From positions 930,001-994,000 of the forward strand of contig OY101127.1 of NCBI GenBank assembly GCA_956465555.1: a stretch of DNA of 64,000 nucleotides, given 5' to 3'. The stretch is from Nitzschia sp. pyKryTriq1. Taxonomy: Eukaryota > Bacillariophyta > Bacillariophyceae > Bacillariales > Bacillariaceae. The first letter of the stretch is position 1; each line of letters begins with the position of its first letter. Of the stretch, positions 1 to 9,217 are shown one piece after another. The notes under the pieces are model-generated. The model did no database searches. It had not been told where the DNA came from and worked only from the letters and a program-made list of their open reading frames with translations. Position numbers and translations under genes: made by a program.

Positions 1-619
1 TGGAACGGTTGACAAACTCACAAAAACGGAATCAGTCACGTCTGTCCGTCACGCACGTTTCTTCACTGTGGGCATATATATAATTTGATACGACATCATC
101 AGGACACACGACGGATTGCAAGCAGTGCGAGGTCTGTCATCCGTCACGAGGTTTGTGAAGCGTCGCGAATACATCGCAACGCGTCGCGACGCGTCGCCAC
201 CGTACACGGGTACGACTATGTACTGTCGAATACCGGGGTCGTCATGTCGTGCTCCTGGAGACGTAGACGAAATTTTTAGATAAAGGATATTACGTAAGTG
301 ACCAATTTAGCCATACAATTTATCAGACAAAATACGTAGACGAGATATTTAGCTTCATGCGAAATTTCCGTGGAATGGTGTGGCCATCGCGGATTCCCGC
401 CATGACGACCACCCATTATCATCATCATCATCGTATTATCTTGCAAGAGACAAAAGACAATGAAGGGGCCATGAAGAATCATGGTGGAAGGCGGAAAGGC
501 TCTGGTCGCCCGACCAAGGCAGCAAGCCATGGTCCCCCATCACGGAATGGGAAGAAAATCCGTGACTTTTTCCCACACACGGTTCTCCTGTCAACCGGGA
601 AACTTTCCACGACCTCACC
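1..619. other. Upstream intergenic region, no gene recognised
   Basis: No convincing gene is seen. The stretch around 150-200 is rich in CG-containing self-complementary words, including the 12-bp palindrome GCGTCGCGACGC at 181-192. The open frames here overlap one another in several frames, are under 90 codons and carry no recognisable domain. The region may hold the promoter of the gene at 620. Confidence 0.5.
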
Positions 620-1117
620 ATGACGTGGAACCAAGATTATATCATCGTTCCTACTTCAAAAGAGGACACAGTTCATGTGTTTCCAAAGTATGTTTCCCAT
701 ATGATATTCCACTACAAGAAGTGGCGAATCAGCACTAAGAAAAAAGACGCAATAGACGATGCCAAGGGGAATCCAATCATCAAAGCATTGGCGCATAACA
801 GTGGGATCCAGGTCGAAGGGGCGGGGGCATCATTCGTCCCACAGCCACTGCAGCCCCAGCCGGCGCCAACAGCACCCACACAACATTTTCCACCAAGAAC
901 GTTGCCTCCACCACCGCCGTTGCCACTACCACAAACACAGCCACAACATTTTCCTGTCCCGATGATTCCAGCACCAATCATCTTTCCTCTACCCACATTT
1001 GCCATAGGACCAACTGATGATCGAAAGCGCAAGGGACAAATTTGTCAGCATTGTTCCTCGCCCAATTGCAGGCGTCCCTGGAACAGGAAGGGTGTGTGCA
1101 ATGAGTTTATGAAATAA
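620..1117 (+). CDS. Hypothetical Pro-rich protein with C-terminal Cys motif
   Basis: The 165-aa frame opens at an ATG. Residues 1-65 are Lys-rich and unrecognised. Residues 75-130 are a Pro/Gln-rich linker with runs of prolines. The last 30 residues are basic and carry a zinc-knuckle-like spacing (C-x2-C-x4-C-x9-C, sequence ICQHCSSPNC followed by RKGVCNEF). Such basic Cys tails occur in some transposases and DNA- or RNA-binding proteins, but no catalytic domain is present, so it could be a host gene or the remnant of a mobile-element protein. The stop codon TAA lies in the first unit of the downstream 41-bp minisatellite. Function unknown. Confidence 0.45.
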   Translation: MTWNQDYIIVPTSKEDTVHVFPKYVSHMIFHYKKWRISTKKKDAIDDAKGNPIIKALAHNSGIQVEGAGASFVPQPLQPQPAPTAPTQHFPPRTLPPPPPLPLPQTQPQHFPVPMIPAPIIFPLPTFAIGPTDDRKRKGQICQHCSSPNCRRPWNRKGVCNEFMK

Positions 1118-1480
1118 TGTCTATTACTATCGCTATCGCGTGATATTGTATGAAATAATGTCTATTACTAGCGCTATCGCATGATATTGTATGAAATAAT
1201 GTCGATTACTAGCGCCATCGCGCGATATTGTATGAAATAATGTCGATTACTAGCGCTATCGCGTGATATTGTATGAAATAATGTCTATTACTAGCGCTAT
1301 CGCGTGATATTGTATGAAATAATGTCTATTACTAGCGCTATCGCTTGATATTGTATGAAATAATGTCGATTACTACTAGCGCTATCGCGTGATATTGTAT
1401 GAAATAATGTCTATTACTAGCGCTATCGCGTGATATTGTATGAAATAATGTCGATTACTAGCGCTATCGCGTGAAATAAT
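1110..1480. repeat. 41-bp minisatellite, nine units
   Basis: Tandem units begin with TGAAATAATGT at 1110, 1151, 1192, 1233, 1274, 1315, 1356, 1400 and 1441. The period is 41 bp except one unit of 44 bp, which has an extra TAC. Each contains TTACTAGCGCTATCGCG, with variants TCT/TCG at one site and isolated substitutions. The last unit is partial and fades into degenerate copies up to about 1550. The array starts at the stop codon of the upstream frame, so it would be the 3' UTR if that gene is expressed. Confidence 0.95.
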
Positions 1481-1603
1481 GGCATAAAATATTTTTCCTC
1501 GCGTGCTATCGCGTGAAAGATTTCTATTACGAGTGCCATCGCAGGAAATGGGTGTCGTCGGCAAGAATTTCAATAGGTTATGAGCCTGAAAAAAAATTTC
1601 CGT

Positions 1604-1790
1604 CCAGGAACACGGAATTTTCGCCAATACCGGTACATAGGAACATCCAAGGATCGAGCGATCACGCGCGCTCCACCTTCCTCCACTGAACTCAAAAGCG
1701 CGATAAATCGAAAACGCGGTGTCTGCTTCGCAGCGTGGCCCACGGTTCTTGGCCTGGGCCAAGAATTCTTGGCCCAGGCCAAGAATTCTT
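1604..1790 (+). repeat. Dispersed repeat, copy A
   Basis: Positions 1646-1764 match 24281-24399 over 119 bp with three mismatches and no gaps by eye. A separate 22-bp word at 1604-1625 recurs exactly at 49625-49646. The element carries no coding sequence I trust, and its termini are not defined. It behaves like a short non-autonomous mobile repeat. The distal part of this copy ends in a perfect 40-bp palindrome that copy B has only as a half. Confidence 0.8.
1746..1785. repeat. Perfect 40-bp palindrome (2 x 20 bp, no loop)
   Basis: TTCTTGGCCTGGGCCAAGAA at 1746-1765 is followed directly by its exact reverse complement at 1766-1785, centred on GAATTC. Each half is itself nearly self-complementary (TTGGCCTGGGCCAA), so the site could extrude a cruciform or form a strong RNA hairpin. 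The related copy at 24381-24410 has one arm and then diverges, which suggests that the second arm was gained by local inverted duplication or that it was lost there. Confidence 0.95.
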
Positions 1791-1839
1791 AGCGATACGA
1801 GTACAAAAGGAGAAAGGAGAGGAAATGCGGCGACGGTGT

Positions 1840-1876
1840 GAATGTTCGCTTATCCATTGGATATGCAAAAGACGCC
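1840..1876 (+). repeat. 37-bp dispersed word, inverted copy at 57137-57173
   Basis: GAATGTTCGCTTATCCATTG and its continuation to 1876 (ending AAAAGACGCC) are found exactly, in reverse complement, at 57137-57173. Flanks do not match. Both copies sit inside untrusted open frames beginning MFAYPLDMQKTP. The word could be the edge of a larger mobile family or a conserved regulatory block. Confidence 0.85.
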
Positions 1877-2283
1877 TGGTCTGCTCCCCGACCGTCCGGC
1901 TACCGATGCAACATCGCGTGGTGACGCGCCTGTCCCCGCGGAAATAAGCGGCACTACTTTATTCATTCATATCCTCTTGTGGTCTTTTCTATTATTGTAC
2001 CGGGTACCGGAACCATCTTCTATCTACTACTACTACTAGAGAGTATTTTAATTCGTAACAGAGAGACGAGAGTCGTAAGCGGAGAGCGAGAATCTTTGCG
2101 TATAATCGTTGATCGTTGCACATCATTAGCGTCATCGGCACATGCACATACTTAGTACACACTGTTCGCCTCTCGTTCCTACTTCCAAGGCTTCCAAATT
2201 TCAAATGATAGTTTTTTCCTCGCGTCGAAGTGCTGTGTCCGTGTGTGCATAAAGAAGCTGCAGCAAGCGACAAAAATAGTACC

Positions 2284-4248
2284 ATGTCACATCCAGTCAT
2301 TCGCCGGCGGAGCCCTCGGAGCCAAAGACGACGCGATGGGCTCATTCAGTATGCCCGCAGTGTGCACAGCCAAAACGGCGAAGATGGAATTCTGGCGCGT
2401 CTGTTTACTCTGCTACCACCACCGCCACCATCTACACATCGGTGGTGCGTGGATGTGGGTGCCTGGGATGGCCAACATTTGAGCAACACCCATGAACTTT
2501 TCTTTTCGAGCGGCGAGGAATGGAGAGGAGTCTTGCTGGAGGCGGACACTGAAAGATTTGCTCACCTAGAGGAACGACATAAGAATACTGGAAACATCTG
2601 TCTCAACGTGACAATATCCGCTGCAAGCCCGGAAGATCCCCAGAATCTTTGCAATTTATTACGCCAGGACAGTTGGCCTCTTCCAAAAGTCTTTGACTTT
2701 TTGTGCATTGACATCGACGGCGCTGACTACTGGGTTTGGCACGATTTACTGGCACAGCAGATCTACAATGCCAAAGTGGTATGTATTGAGTTTAATCCTA
2801 CCATGCCAGACGACTTGGTGTATGTCCCACCGCGTGGCGAACAACGGCATGGCGCCAGCTTGGCAGCGTTGGTCGAATTGGCGCAAGCCCATGCATACAC
2901 CTTGGTGGAAACTACCCTGTACAATGCGTTTTTCGTCCAATATCCACTCTATGAGCATTTTCTCCGGGAACAAGTTCCTGACACGAGCATCGAAGCTCTG
3001 CATGAGTCTACCATGGTAACGTCACTGTATCAACTATATGATGGAACCATCAAATTGTGGGGTTGCAAGAAGCTTTTGTGGCATCGTATTGCGCTGGATG
3101 AGAATAAACTGCAAGTCTTGCCCGAAAACAAGCGAAATTTCCCATTTGCGCCCAGCGCTGTTTTTGACGAGGATATGTCCAAGTGGTCCGATCAAGCAGT
3201 GGATTTTCGCCCCTATCGAACCGACAGCGAGGATATGATTGCTCAACGTGGATTGACTTCTCAAAAGCTTTTGAACCAACTGAAGACTGATGGTTTCGCT
3301 CTGGTTCGTGGTACGGGAATGGACCCTCAAATCTGCCGAGAAGCTTTGAAAGCAACCCAATCGTTCTTGCAAGATGCGGATGAAAGCGTGCGGCATTCCT
3401 GTCTCTCTCCTACCGATCGTGCCCGTCGAGGGTACGCTCCAATGAATGTGGAAAATTTTGCCTCCTTGCTTGGGCAGCACGGGGCACCGAATGATTTGGT
3501 TCGTAAATTTCGCATGGGGCCTGTCGACAGCGGCCAATCAAACAACAATCATAATTCGTTGCTGCAACCCAACATTTGGCCCGTAGGATGGGACGAGTCG
3601 GATACTTTTCGAACCGCGGTCGAAACGTACTATCAGTCTGCGTGTGAAGTAGCCGGCATGGTCATGCGTGCTATTTGTCAGGGATTAGTTCAAAAGCATC
3701 CCGAATTAGAATCTGCACTTGAGCCACTGGGTTCATCACCGTCGGTGGTCATAGGTGAGAGCGGGGGCGCGCAAGAAACAACGACTTCTATTTTGACCTT
3801 GTTGGGATATCGAACGGGGACACGGCACAAGGGCAAAAATAAGGGTCCCTTAGTAGCCGCTCATACCGATGTGGGTGTCATAACCATCTTGCTCTTTGAC
3901 GGTGGCAATCAAACATGCGCAGGGTTGCAACGGAGCGACGGGAATGGTGGGTGGGTCGATGTAGAACTTCCCACTCGCATCACCCAAGATCCTATTTTTG
4001 TCGTCAATGTGGCCGATTGCTTGTCTGATCTGAGTGGTGGAAGAGTTTCCTCCACCGTGCACCGAGTGATTGCCAAGCGCGGCCAACAATCGTCAAAAGT
4101 TCCACGAAATTGCTTGGCTCTGTTTGTGGGCTTGGACCCTCAATGTCTACTTTCCATTGATGGGGAACAAATATCTTATGAAGAATGGAGACGACGACGC
4201 ATCGAGCGGTCGCAAGAAGTTTTGAAATCAACTCAGCCATTGACATGA
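2284..4248 (+). CDS. FkbM-like methyltransferase / 2OG-Fe(II) oxygenase fusion
   Basis: This is an intronless 654-aa protein, with its start at the ATG in context ACCATGT. Residues ~15-240 resemble FkbM-type SAM methyltransferases: S-Q-N-G-E-D-G, then a SAM-binding CVDVGAWDGQHLSN and an acidic FLCIDIDGADY strand. Residues ~330-640 look like an isopenicillin-N-synthase/DIOX-type 2OG-Fe(II) oxygenase, with iron ligands H527-x-D529 (AAHTDVGVITILL) and H593 (STVHRVIAKR). The expected reactions are methyl transfer, and oxidation using 2-oxoglutarate, O2 and Fe(II); the substrate is unknown. No targeting peptide is obvious, so it is likely cytosolic. The N-terminal half could be a binding module only, since several algal FkbM-like domains have no assigned substrate. 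Confidence 0.8.
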   Translation: MSHPVIRRRSPRSQRRRDGLIQYARSVHSQNGEDGILARLFTLLPPPPPSTHRWCVDVGAWDGQHLSNTHELFFSSGEEWRGVLLEADTERFAHLEERHKNTGNICLNVTISAASPEDPQNLCNLLRQDSWPLPKVFDFLCIDIDGADYWVWHDLLAQQIYNAKVVCIEFNPTMPDDLVYVPPRGEQRHGASLAALVELAQAHAYTLVETTLYNAFFVQYPLYEHFLREQVPDTSIEALHESTMVTSLYQLYDGTIKLWGCKKLLWHRIALDENKLQVLPENKRNFPFAPSAVFDEDMSKWSDQAVDFRPYRTDSEDMIAQRGLTSQKLLNQLKTDGFALVRGTGMDPQICREALKATQSFLQDADESVRHSCLSPTDRARRGYAPMNVENFASLLGQHGAPNDLVRKFRMGPVDSGQSNNNHNSLLQPNIWPVGWDESDTFRTAVETYYQSACEVAGMVMRAICQGLVQKHPELESALEPLGSSPSVVIGESGGAQETTTSILTLLGYRTGTRHKGKNKGPLVAAHTDVGVITILLFDGGNQTCAGLQRSDGNGGWVDVELPTRITQDPIFVVNVADCLSDLSGGRVSSTVHRVIAKRGQQSSKVPRNCLALFVGLDPQCLLSIDGEQISYEEWRRRRIERSQEVLKSTQPLT

Positions 4249-4424
4249 CAGCGGAGCTAAAATGGAATTGAAGATTTCTCAAGAAGAGTCGTTTCCAGTT
4301 TAAAAACTAGCTAGGTAGATTCAAAATGAAGGCAAGTTATCTGATTTTTTCTGTATCAAACGATTACAATCAGTCCTCCGCGATTCCTCTAGAGGAGCAA
4401 AATCATTCAAAAATGCAACATTCG

Positions 4425-5114
4425 TTACTCCTCTTTTTCCGTTACTGGGACAAGCCGCGGCTTTGGTTGTCCACTGGCAGTCGAAGAGGAATACCGCGGA
4501 GCCTTGACCGTGAGCGTATCCTGAGACGAAGAAATGGAAGCTGATAATTTCGAGCAATCAATGGCTTCCCCCAATCGAGCTCGGTCCCTAAACTCACGCC
4601 CACCCTCCTTCGGTGACGCGTTTCTCCATTGAACAACGCAGGGAGACTCTTGCAACACCTCCACAGCCACAGTTTCAGCGTTAATGGCTCGCGGAAATTG
4701 AACATCAATCTGGACCCCATTTTGATTCTCCTTGCGCATCATTTGATAGTGACCACCCTGCCCGCGGAACGACGAGGAGGACGACGAGGAAGAAGAAGAA
4801 GTCCACTGAGGAGGCGGACTCGCAAGGCCGCCCAACCCAGCTGATTCGAAAAACTCTTCCATTTCTTGTTGAATACTGCTAGTAGTGGGCTGGTGTCCTC
4901 GCCCAGCGACGCGATTCGCAGCACCACTACCCGTGAAAAAAGGATTGTGCCTTTCATATCGACGTTGATAGTCGTCAAACTCGTTCAACTTGTGATGGAT
5001 TTCTTGCTTCAAGTTGGAGTTGTCATTCTCAAACCAGGAAGAAAACCACGAAGACGACTCCTTTTTGGACGACTCGCTGCTGCGTTTAGCGTTGTTGGGA
5101 TAAGGTGACGGCAT
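4425..5114 (-). CDS. Small heat-shock (HSP20/CS-fold)-like protein
   Basis: The single-exon gene encodes 229 aa. The N-terminal 120 residues are low-complexity with a Ser run near residue 110. The C-terminal ~100 residues read like an alpha-crystallin/CS sandwich: GVQIDVQFPRAINAETVAVE, then R-A-R-L-G-E-A-I-D and a closing DTLTVKAPR resembling the G-V-L-T-V strand of HSP20. If correct it would be an ATP-independent holdase or a p23-like co-chaperone. Similarity is structural-pattern level only, and the usual A-x-x-x-n-G-V-L signature is degraded. It is convergent with the oxygenase fusion upstream (about 175 bp between stops). Confidence 0.5.
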   Translation of the reverse strand: MPSPYPNNAKRSSESSKKESSSWFSSWFENDNSNLKQEIHHKLNEFDDYQRRYERHNPFFTGSGAANRVAGRGHQPTTSSIQQEMEEFFESAGLGGLASPPPQWTSSSSSSSSSSFRGQGGHYQMMRKENQNGVQIDVQFPRAINAETVAVEVLQESPCVVQWRNASPKEGGREFRDRARLGEAIDCSKLSASISSSQDTLTVKAPRYSSSTASGQPKPRLVPVTEKEE

Positions 5115-5764
5115 ACCGGTATTGTCTTATCGCAGCGAAAGGCAGTTGCTTTCGATACGTACAGACAGTACTGAAGGAGTCTGGTACTCTTAGACCTAGA
5201 CCTACCTATAGTGGTAGCACAGCAATGGTTCTGATGATGAGATTCTTCGACAGGGATGCAGGCATGCAGGGTGGAGGGGCCCCTCTACCGTACGATACAT
5301 TCGAACAACGCCTCAATCAGCCAAGCGGCAAGAACAAACATAATGATACCGGTACAAGTACCAGCCAGGTACCGGTAATACCGGTAGGGCAATCTTTATC
5401 CTACGGTAGCTGTACTGTACTTGTACCGTACTGAGAGCGTACGCCACGTAGGCCCAGTACAAAAATGAACTGGTCCGACGAAAATTTTGTGTTTGATGTG
5501 ACGTGGTGACCGCGATGGAGGGAGAGAAAAGAGAAACCGCACAGCAAACAATCGATCATCAAAACACCAAGCAACGCAAGCAGGCACCCATCCGCCCGTC
5601 CGGGCTATCAACTACCGATACTCGTTACTCGTTACTCGTACCGGTACAGTACCAGTTGTCTGCCAGCATGTACCGGAATGTATCTGGAAGGTTCCGTTGT
5701 CTCATCTTCCAGACCGACCAGTACTACAAAAAGAAACTGACAGGCACCGAGGACTAATCTTGGC
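5115..5764. other. Divergent intergenic region rich in GGTAC words
   Basis: This stretch separates the HSP20-like gene (leftward) and the rhodanese gene (rightward), so it should hold both promoters. It has several copies of ACCGGTAC/GGTACCGGTA (about 5349-5400 and 5638-5660). No confident gene is present; the frames seen consist largely of these words. Confidence 0.55.
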
Positions 5765-6331
5765 ATGCTTCTAAAAGTTCTTGCTCGCTTTGCCCTGCTT
5801 TGGCTCTCTCTGTTTCCATCTCCAAGTTTTTCGTGGGTCTCTTCTGCTCCTTCGCCGCCGCCCATGCTCCGACAAGTCGCCCGTTTCTCGTCTCGAGCGG
5901 TTAACAATTATTCCCGTCGTATTCCTACTTCGTCTCGATTATTCATGTCGAACGAAAGTCGAAAGCCCGGTGTGGCCAGTCCCGAAGAACTCAAGTCCTT
6001 CGTCGAGAAAGCGGGTGACAAACTCATCGTCGTGGATGTCCGAAATCCGGATGCCGAGGCCGAGCCAGGAGATCAAAAAAGTTTGGCCGTGGCCCCGCTG
6101 CCGTCTGACGGTGTCCGTCCGATGGGCGTACATTTGATTTGGGATCGAGATACAAAATCAATGCCGCTTCCTCCTACTACCGATTTGGAAACCCCAATCA
6201 TCACACACTGTGGAGGAGGGGGTCGAGGACAAAAGGCCAAGGATTTCTTGATTTCGAAGGGATTTACAAATGTCTTGAATGGTGGTGGCCCCAAAGAAAC
6301 CGACTGCTGGGCAGAATTCGGTGACAAATAG
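5765..6331 (+). CDS. Rhodanese-domain protein with N-terminal presequence
   Basis: The 188-aa protein has a hydrophobic N-terminus (residues 3-24, LARFALLWLSLFPSPSFSW), then a basic Ser/Arg-rich stretch to about residue 60. This could be a signal peptide plus transit peptide to the plastid, although the residue after the signal is not the usual Phe. Residues ~70-188 form one rhodanese domain: LIVVDVRNPDAE near the start and the active-site loop HCGGGGRGQKA with Cys149, followed by the conserved GFTNVLNGGGP. The family transfers sulfane sulfur or acts as a Cys phosphatase-like fold. The active loop is Gly-rich rather than C-R-x-G-x-R, so the substrate may differ. Confidence 0.8.
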   Translation: MLLKVLARFALLWLSLFPSPSFSWVSSAPSPPPMLRQVARFSSRAVNNYSRRIPTSSRLFMSNESRKPGVASPEELKSFVEKAGDKLIVVDVRNPDAEAEPGDQKSLAVAPLPSDGVRPMGVHLIWDRDTKSMPLPPTTDLETPIITHCGGGGRGQKAKDFLISKGFTNVLNGGGPKETDCWAEFGDK

Positions 6332-6909
6332 GCAATAAGGAAAATCGTGTCGTTTTTTTACGAATGTTATTATATTATTGTGGTACTGGTATTGACTGTC
6401 GGGAGGGAACTACACTACTCTTAGTCTATTCGCATCTTTCGTGCGCTGCAACAACATATTTCCGGCTATGCGTGGCGCTTTTTGGTTGGTGCAACACCCC
6501 AATATGACGCCATCTACCATTGTGATACGTAAAGGAGTGTACAATGGGGCATGCCATCAATATCAGTAGAAAGGCAAAGGCGACAGGTAGATAGTTGTCG
6601 TCATATTTTAGTCGTTGATTAGATGTGGAGCGGCAGCTCTGTGCCCTTCCAACTTCAAGAGCACTACAGTCGCCTGTGTTCGTTACAAAAGTGCTAACGT
6701 CTGAAGCCTTTGAAACCCCCAAGTCGCATATCCAGTCTCCAACCCACACTGAATCAGCTTGTTGCCGCTGTACAGAAAGTAGAAACGGCTGGAAACGAAG
6801 CCGGGTTCTCAAAGTGGCAATGTCCGTAGCGAGTGATCACACCGTGTCTTGAACAAGCGAAGACTTTTCAATCGCTTTTACACAGCAATCCGGAATACAA
6901 TAGACCCGT
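6332..6909. other. Convergent 3' intergenic region, no gene seen
   Basis: The region lies between the stops of the rhodanese gene and the DOT1-like gene. The longest leftward frame (6426-6812) does not begin with ATG and has no recognisable domain, so I do not call it. Nothing else is evident. Confidence 0.5.
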
Positions 6910-7812
6910 TTATACCATGACTTTTTGGTAGATTTTCGCCACACCCGGTCCCCAACTCATTTGAATCTGTACTTCTCGTTCCTCCCAGAAGTTGAGACGA
7001 CGGAGCACATCCAACCGATTTAAAGCCGCCACGACTTGTATCTTTGGAATGTTCAGAACCATCATTTGTAATGACTCCAATACATGTTTGGGGAAGCAGA
7101 GGGATGACATAAAGACGTGTGTCGCGTCTTTACTCCAGTCGACATTCAATGCATCTCCCTGAAGCAAGACAATCGGAAAGGAAGCATCCTCCACTGAAAA
7201 CCCGACATCGATCAAGCCATCCACGAGCTCCATGCTTTGAATATCCATGAGTGCTTGCTTAGCAATCTCATGCCGATCGAGTGCCAATTCTACACCTATC
7301 GCCTGGCGTATTCTCCGTGGTTGATCGAAATACATTTGCGTCACCAGGCGTCCAACGCCCGAGCCCAAATCGTAGAAAACTACATCCTTCGTTGAACTTG
7401 CGCTGCACTCCTCGCTTGCAATTCCCATTTCATAGGCTAACTGACGGACCCCCAGCGGAGTGACTTCACCGTACGTAAAAGCGTGTCGGTCGTCGCCGCG
7501 TTTGGAAAAGCCTGCGTTTTCGTTCCAGAAAAGTGAGAGGTACCAGTCCGATCGAGTCCAGTCGTCTCTGTAGCATTCGGCACTCGCCGTCGGCGGGGAA
7601 ATATCCGCGAGATAAGTCACGGGTTGCCACCGACGATGGAGCGGCACATCGTCTTCCGCGACGTCGTTCGGGCCATCACTGAACGATGCTGTGGAGCCCG
7701 AGGTACCAGCACCCAAATCCTCATCAACGATGTGATCCGCGAAGCGATAGGCGCAGAAGCACTGGAGCGGTATCAACAGGAAGAGCAGCCAGCTTCTCGA
7801 CACAAACAACAT
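6910..7812 (-). CDS. DOT1-like class I methyltransferase with signal peptide
   Basis: I chose the ATG at 7812 (300 aa); the open frame extends upstream without another ATG. Residues 1-20 (MLFVSRSWLLFLLIPLQCFC) form a signal peptide or signal anchor. The catalytic domain has the DOT1-type order: FTYGEVTPLGVRQL, then motif I VFYDLGSGVGRLVTQM, an acidic GVELALDRHEIAKQAL, and a later LQGDALNVDW. DOT1 proteins methylate histone H3 Lys79, but a secretory N-terminus argues against a nuclear histone target here. It may act on a protein or small molecule in the ER, plastid or outside. Related algal proteins are numerous and of unknown substrate. Confidence 0.7.
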   Translation of the reverse strand: MLFVSRSWLLFLLIPLQCFCAYRFADHIVDEDLGAGTSGSTASFSDGPNDVAEDDVPLHRRWQPVTYLADISPPTASAECYRDDWTRSDWYLSLFWNENAGFSKRGDDRHAFTYGEVTPLGVRQLAYEMGIASEECSASSTKDVVFYDLGSGVGRLVTQMYFDQPRRIRQAIGVELALDRHEIAKQALMDIQSMELVDGLIDVGFSVEDASFPIVLLQGDALNVDWSKDATHVFMSSLCFPKHVLESLQMMVLNIPKIQVVAALNRLDVLRRLNFWEEREVQIQMSWGPGVAKIYQKVMV

Positions 7813-8156
7813 CGCCAAAAGAGACTGGAGTACTCGCCCTCGAATAAGCCAAGAAAGATGCAAGGGATCGGGCGGAATTTCGTACTGGTATATGATGCCA
7901 GATGCCACAAAATCAAATAATTTTATGGTGTTTCACGTGTTTTGTGTTTTGTGCATACAGTATGTGCAAGTTGTGCCGCATCGGATTTCCACAATACTTT
8001 ACTTGTACCAGGTACCGGTACCGGATACACCGGTATATTGCTAGTTGATGCGTAACGTACGAACACAGCGTCTCACTGCGCACACATTCATTCGATCTGT
8101 ATTTTTACTCTACCGGTAGTCTATAGTAGTGTACAGTAGGAAATACGAGTATCTAA

Positions 8157-9217
8157 GGCCGACCCTTATGCGCCGTTCTGCCCCTGCCCCATTCGTCGCT
8201 GACGTCATTTTTTGTCACGCTACTTATGGTGCGACACGGATTTCTCACAGAATGAGGATTTCTCATTCTGTGAGAGGCCCTCCCACAGAACGAGCCCGGA
8301 CGTCATTCTGGGAGATTTTTAGCTCGGCTCAACATGTGTATCGGATTTTTTTTTTGAACACATCAACAAAGCGACGATGGCAACACAATATCATCACAAA
8401 GCAAACCACACACTAGAGCCAACAACAAACTACCACAGCCATTCTTATAGAGACACTATAACCGGCCCTACACGTGGCAAGTGTAGCAGCTTTAATTTTT
8501 GCCAATACTACTAAGGCTACACCTTAGACACTTCCTACACTTGTTACTGTCATTGTAACAAGAACATTTGTGAAGAGTAGGTAGTCTAAGAACGCACTTC
8601 TTAGTAGTCTAGTCTAAGTGCCTGCGAGCCTCTGGTGGGATTGATATCCCGTTCTAACCACGCTCAATGGGACTAGAGACAGTTAACAACAACAACAACA
8701 ACAGAGACACTATAAAGAATTAAAACGCCGCTTCTCCGGTTGAAATGAGCTATTTCCATGACGAGATACCAATAAAGGTAGTTGTATGATGCAAAACACC
8801 AACCACAACAAATGATTTCATGCTACAGGACGATGCAGAGAGCTCAGAGCGAATGATTTTGCCTACAATACACATATAAAATAGTGTAATAAATTAAATC
8901 TATATTTGTATGTTATTGGGTGGCTTTCAGATGCTCTCTCTAGAGTGTCCAAGGTAGTTGGGAGTGTCCACGAACAACAATACTTGTTGTTTTCACTCGA
9001 TGGGCGACGGAACGATTGCGTTCGCGATTAAATCGACTCTTTCAAGTGCGTTACACGACGGTTATCGACTCCCTCCAGCAGACTGTGTTTTCATTGGACG
9101 AGAAGAGATTTACGAAGGTCGGGCGGAGAATGACGGTAAGCCCCGTGCGAAAAACGTCATTCTGCCCCGTTGTCGGGCCGAATGGGGCAGGGGCAGATCG
9201 GCGCATAAGGGTCGGCC
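8157..9217. mobile_element. Non-autonomous PIF/Harbinger-like element (MITE)
   Basis: The 1,061-bp element begins GGCCGACCCTTATGCGCC and ends with the reverse complement. The terminal inverted repeats match for about 40 bp with one mismatch (8157-8196 against 9178-9217). It is flanked by TAA on both sides (8154-8156 and 9218-9220), a 3-bp target duplication of the T-W-A type used by PIF/Harbinger. No transposase frame lies inside. The interior has an N-N repeat GAGACACTATAA at about 8450 and 8703, an AAC-rich stretch near 8690, and a hairpin at 8244-8274. The near-identical termini imply a rather recent insertion. Confidence 0.85.
8244..8274. repeat. Perfect hairpin inside the MITE
   Basis: The 13-bp arm CTCACAGAATGAG (8244-8256), a five-base loop GATTT and the perfect complementary arm CTCATTCTGTGAG (8262-8274) form a stable stem. 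It lies about 90 bp inside the left terminus, where subterminal repeats that bind transposase are often found. A weaker relative (CCCACAGAACGAG) follows at about 8281. Confidence 0.9.

Noticed and set aside
8630-8690. tRNA-like stretch inside the MITE (GGGATTGATATCCCGTTCTAA)
   Set aside because: No T-arm consensus or cloverleaf closes on either strand; GGGATTGATATCCC is just a small hairpin.
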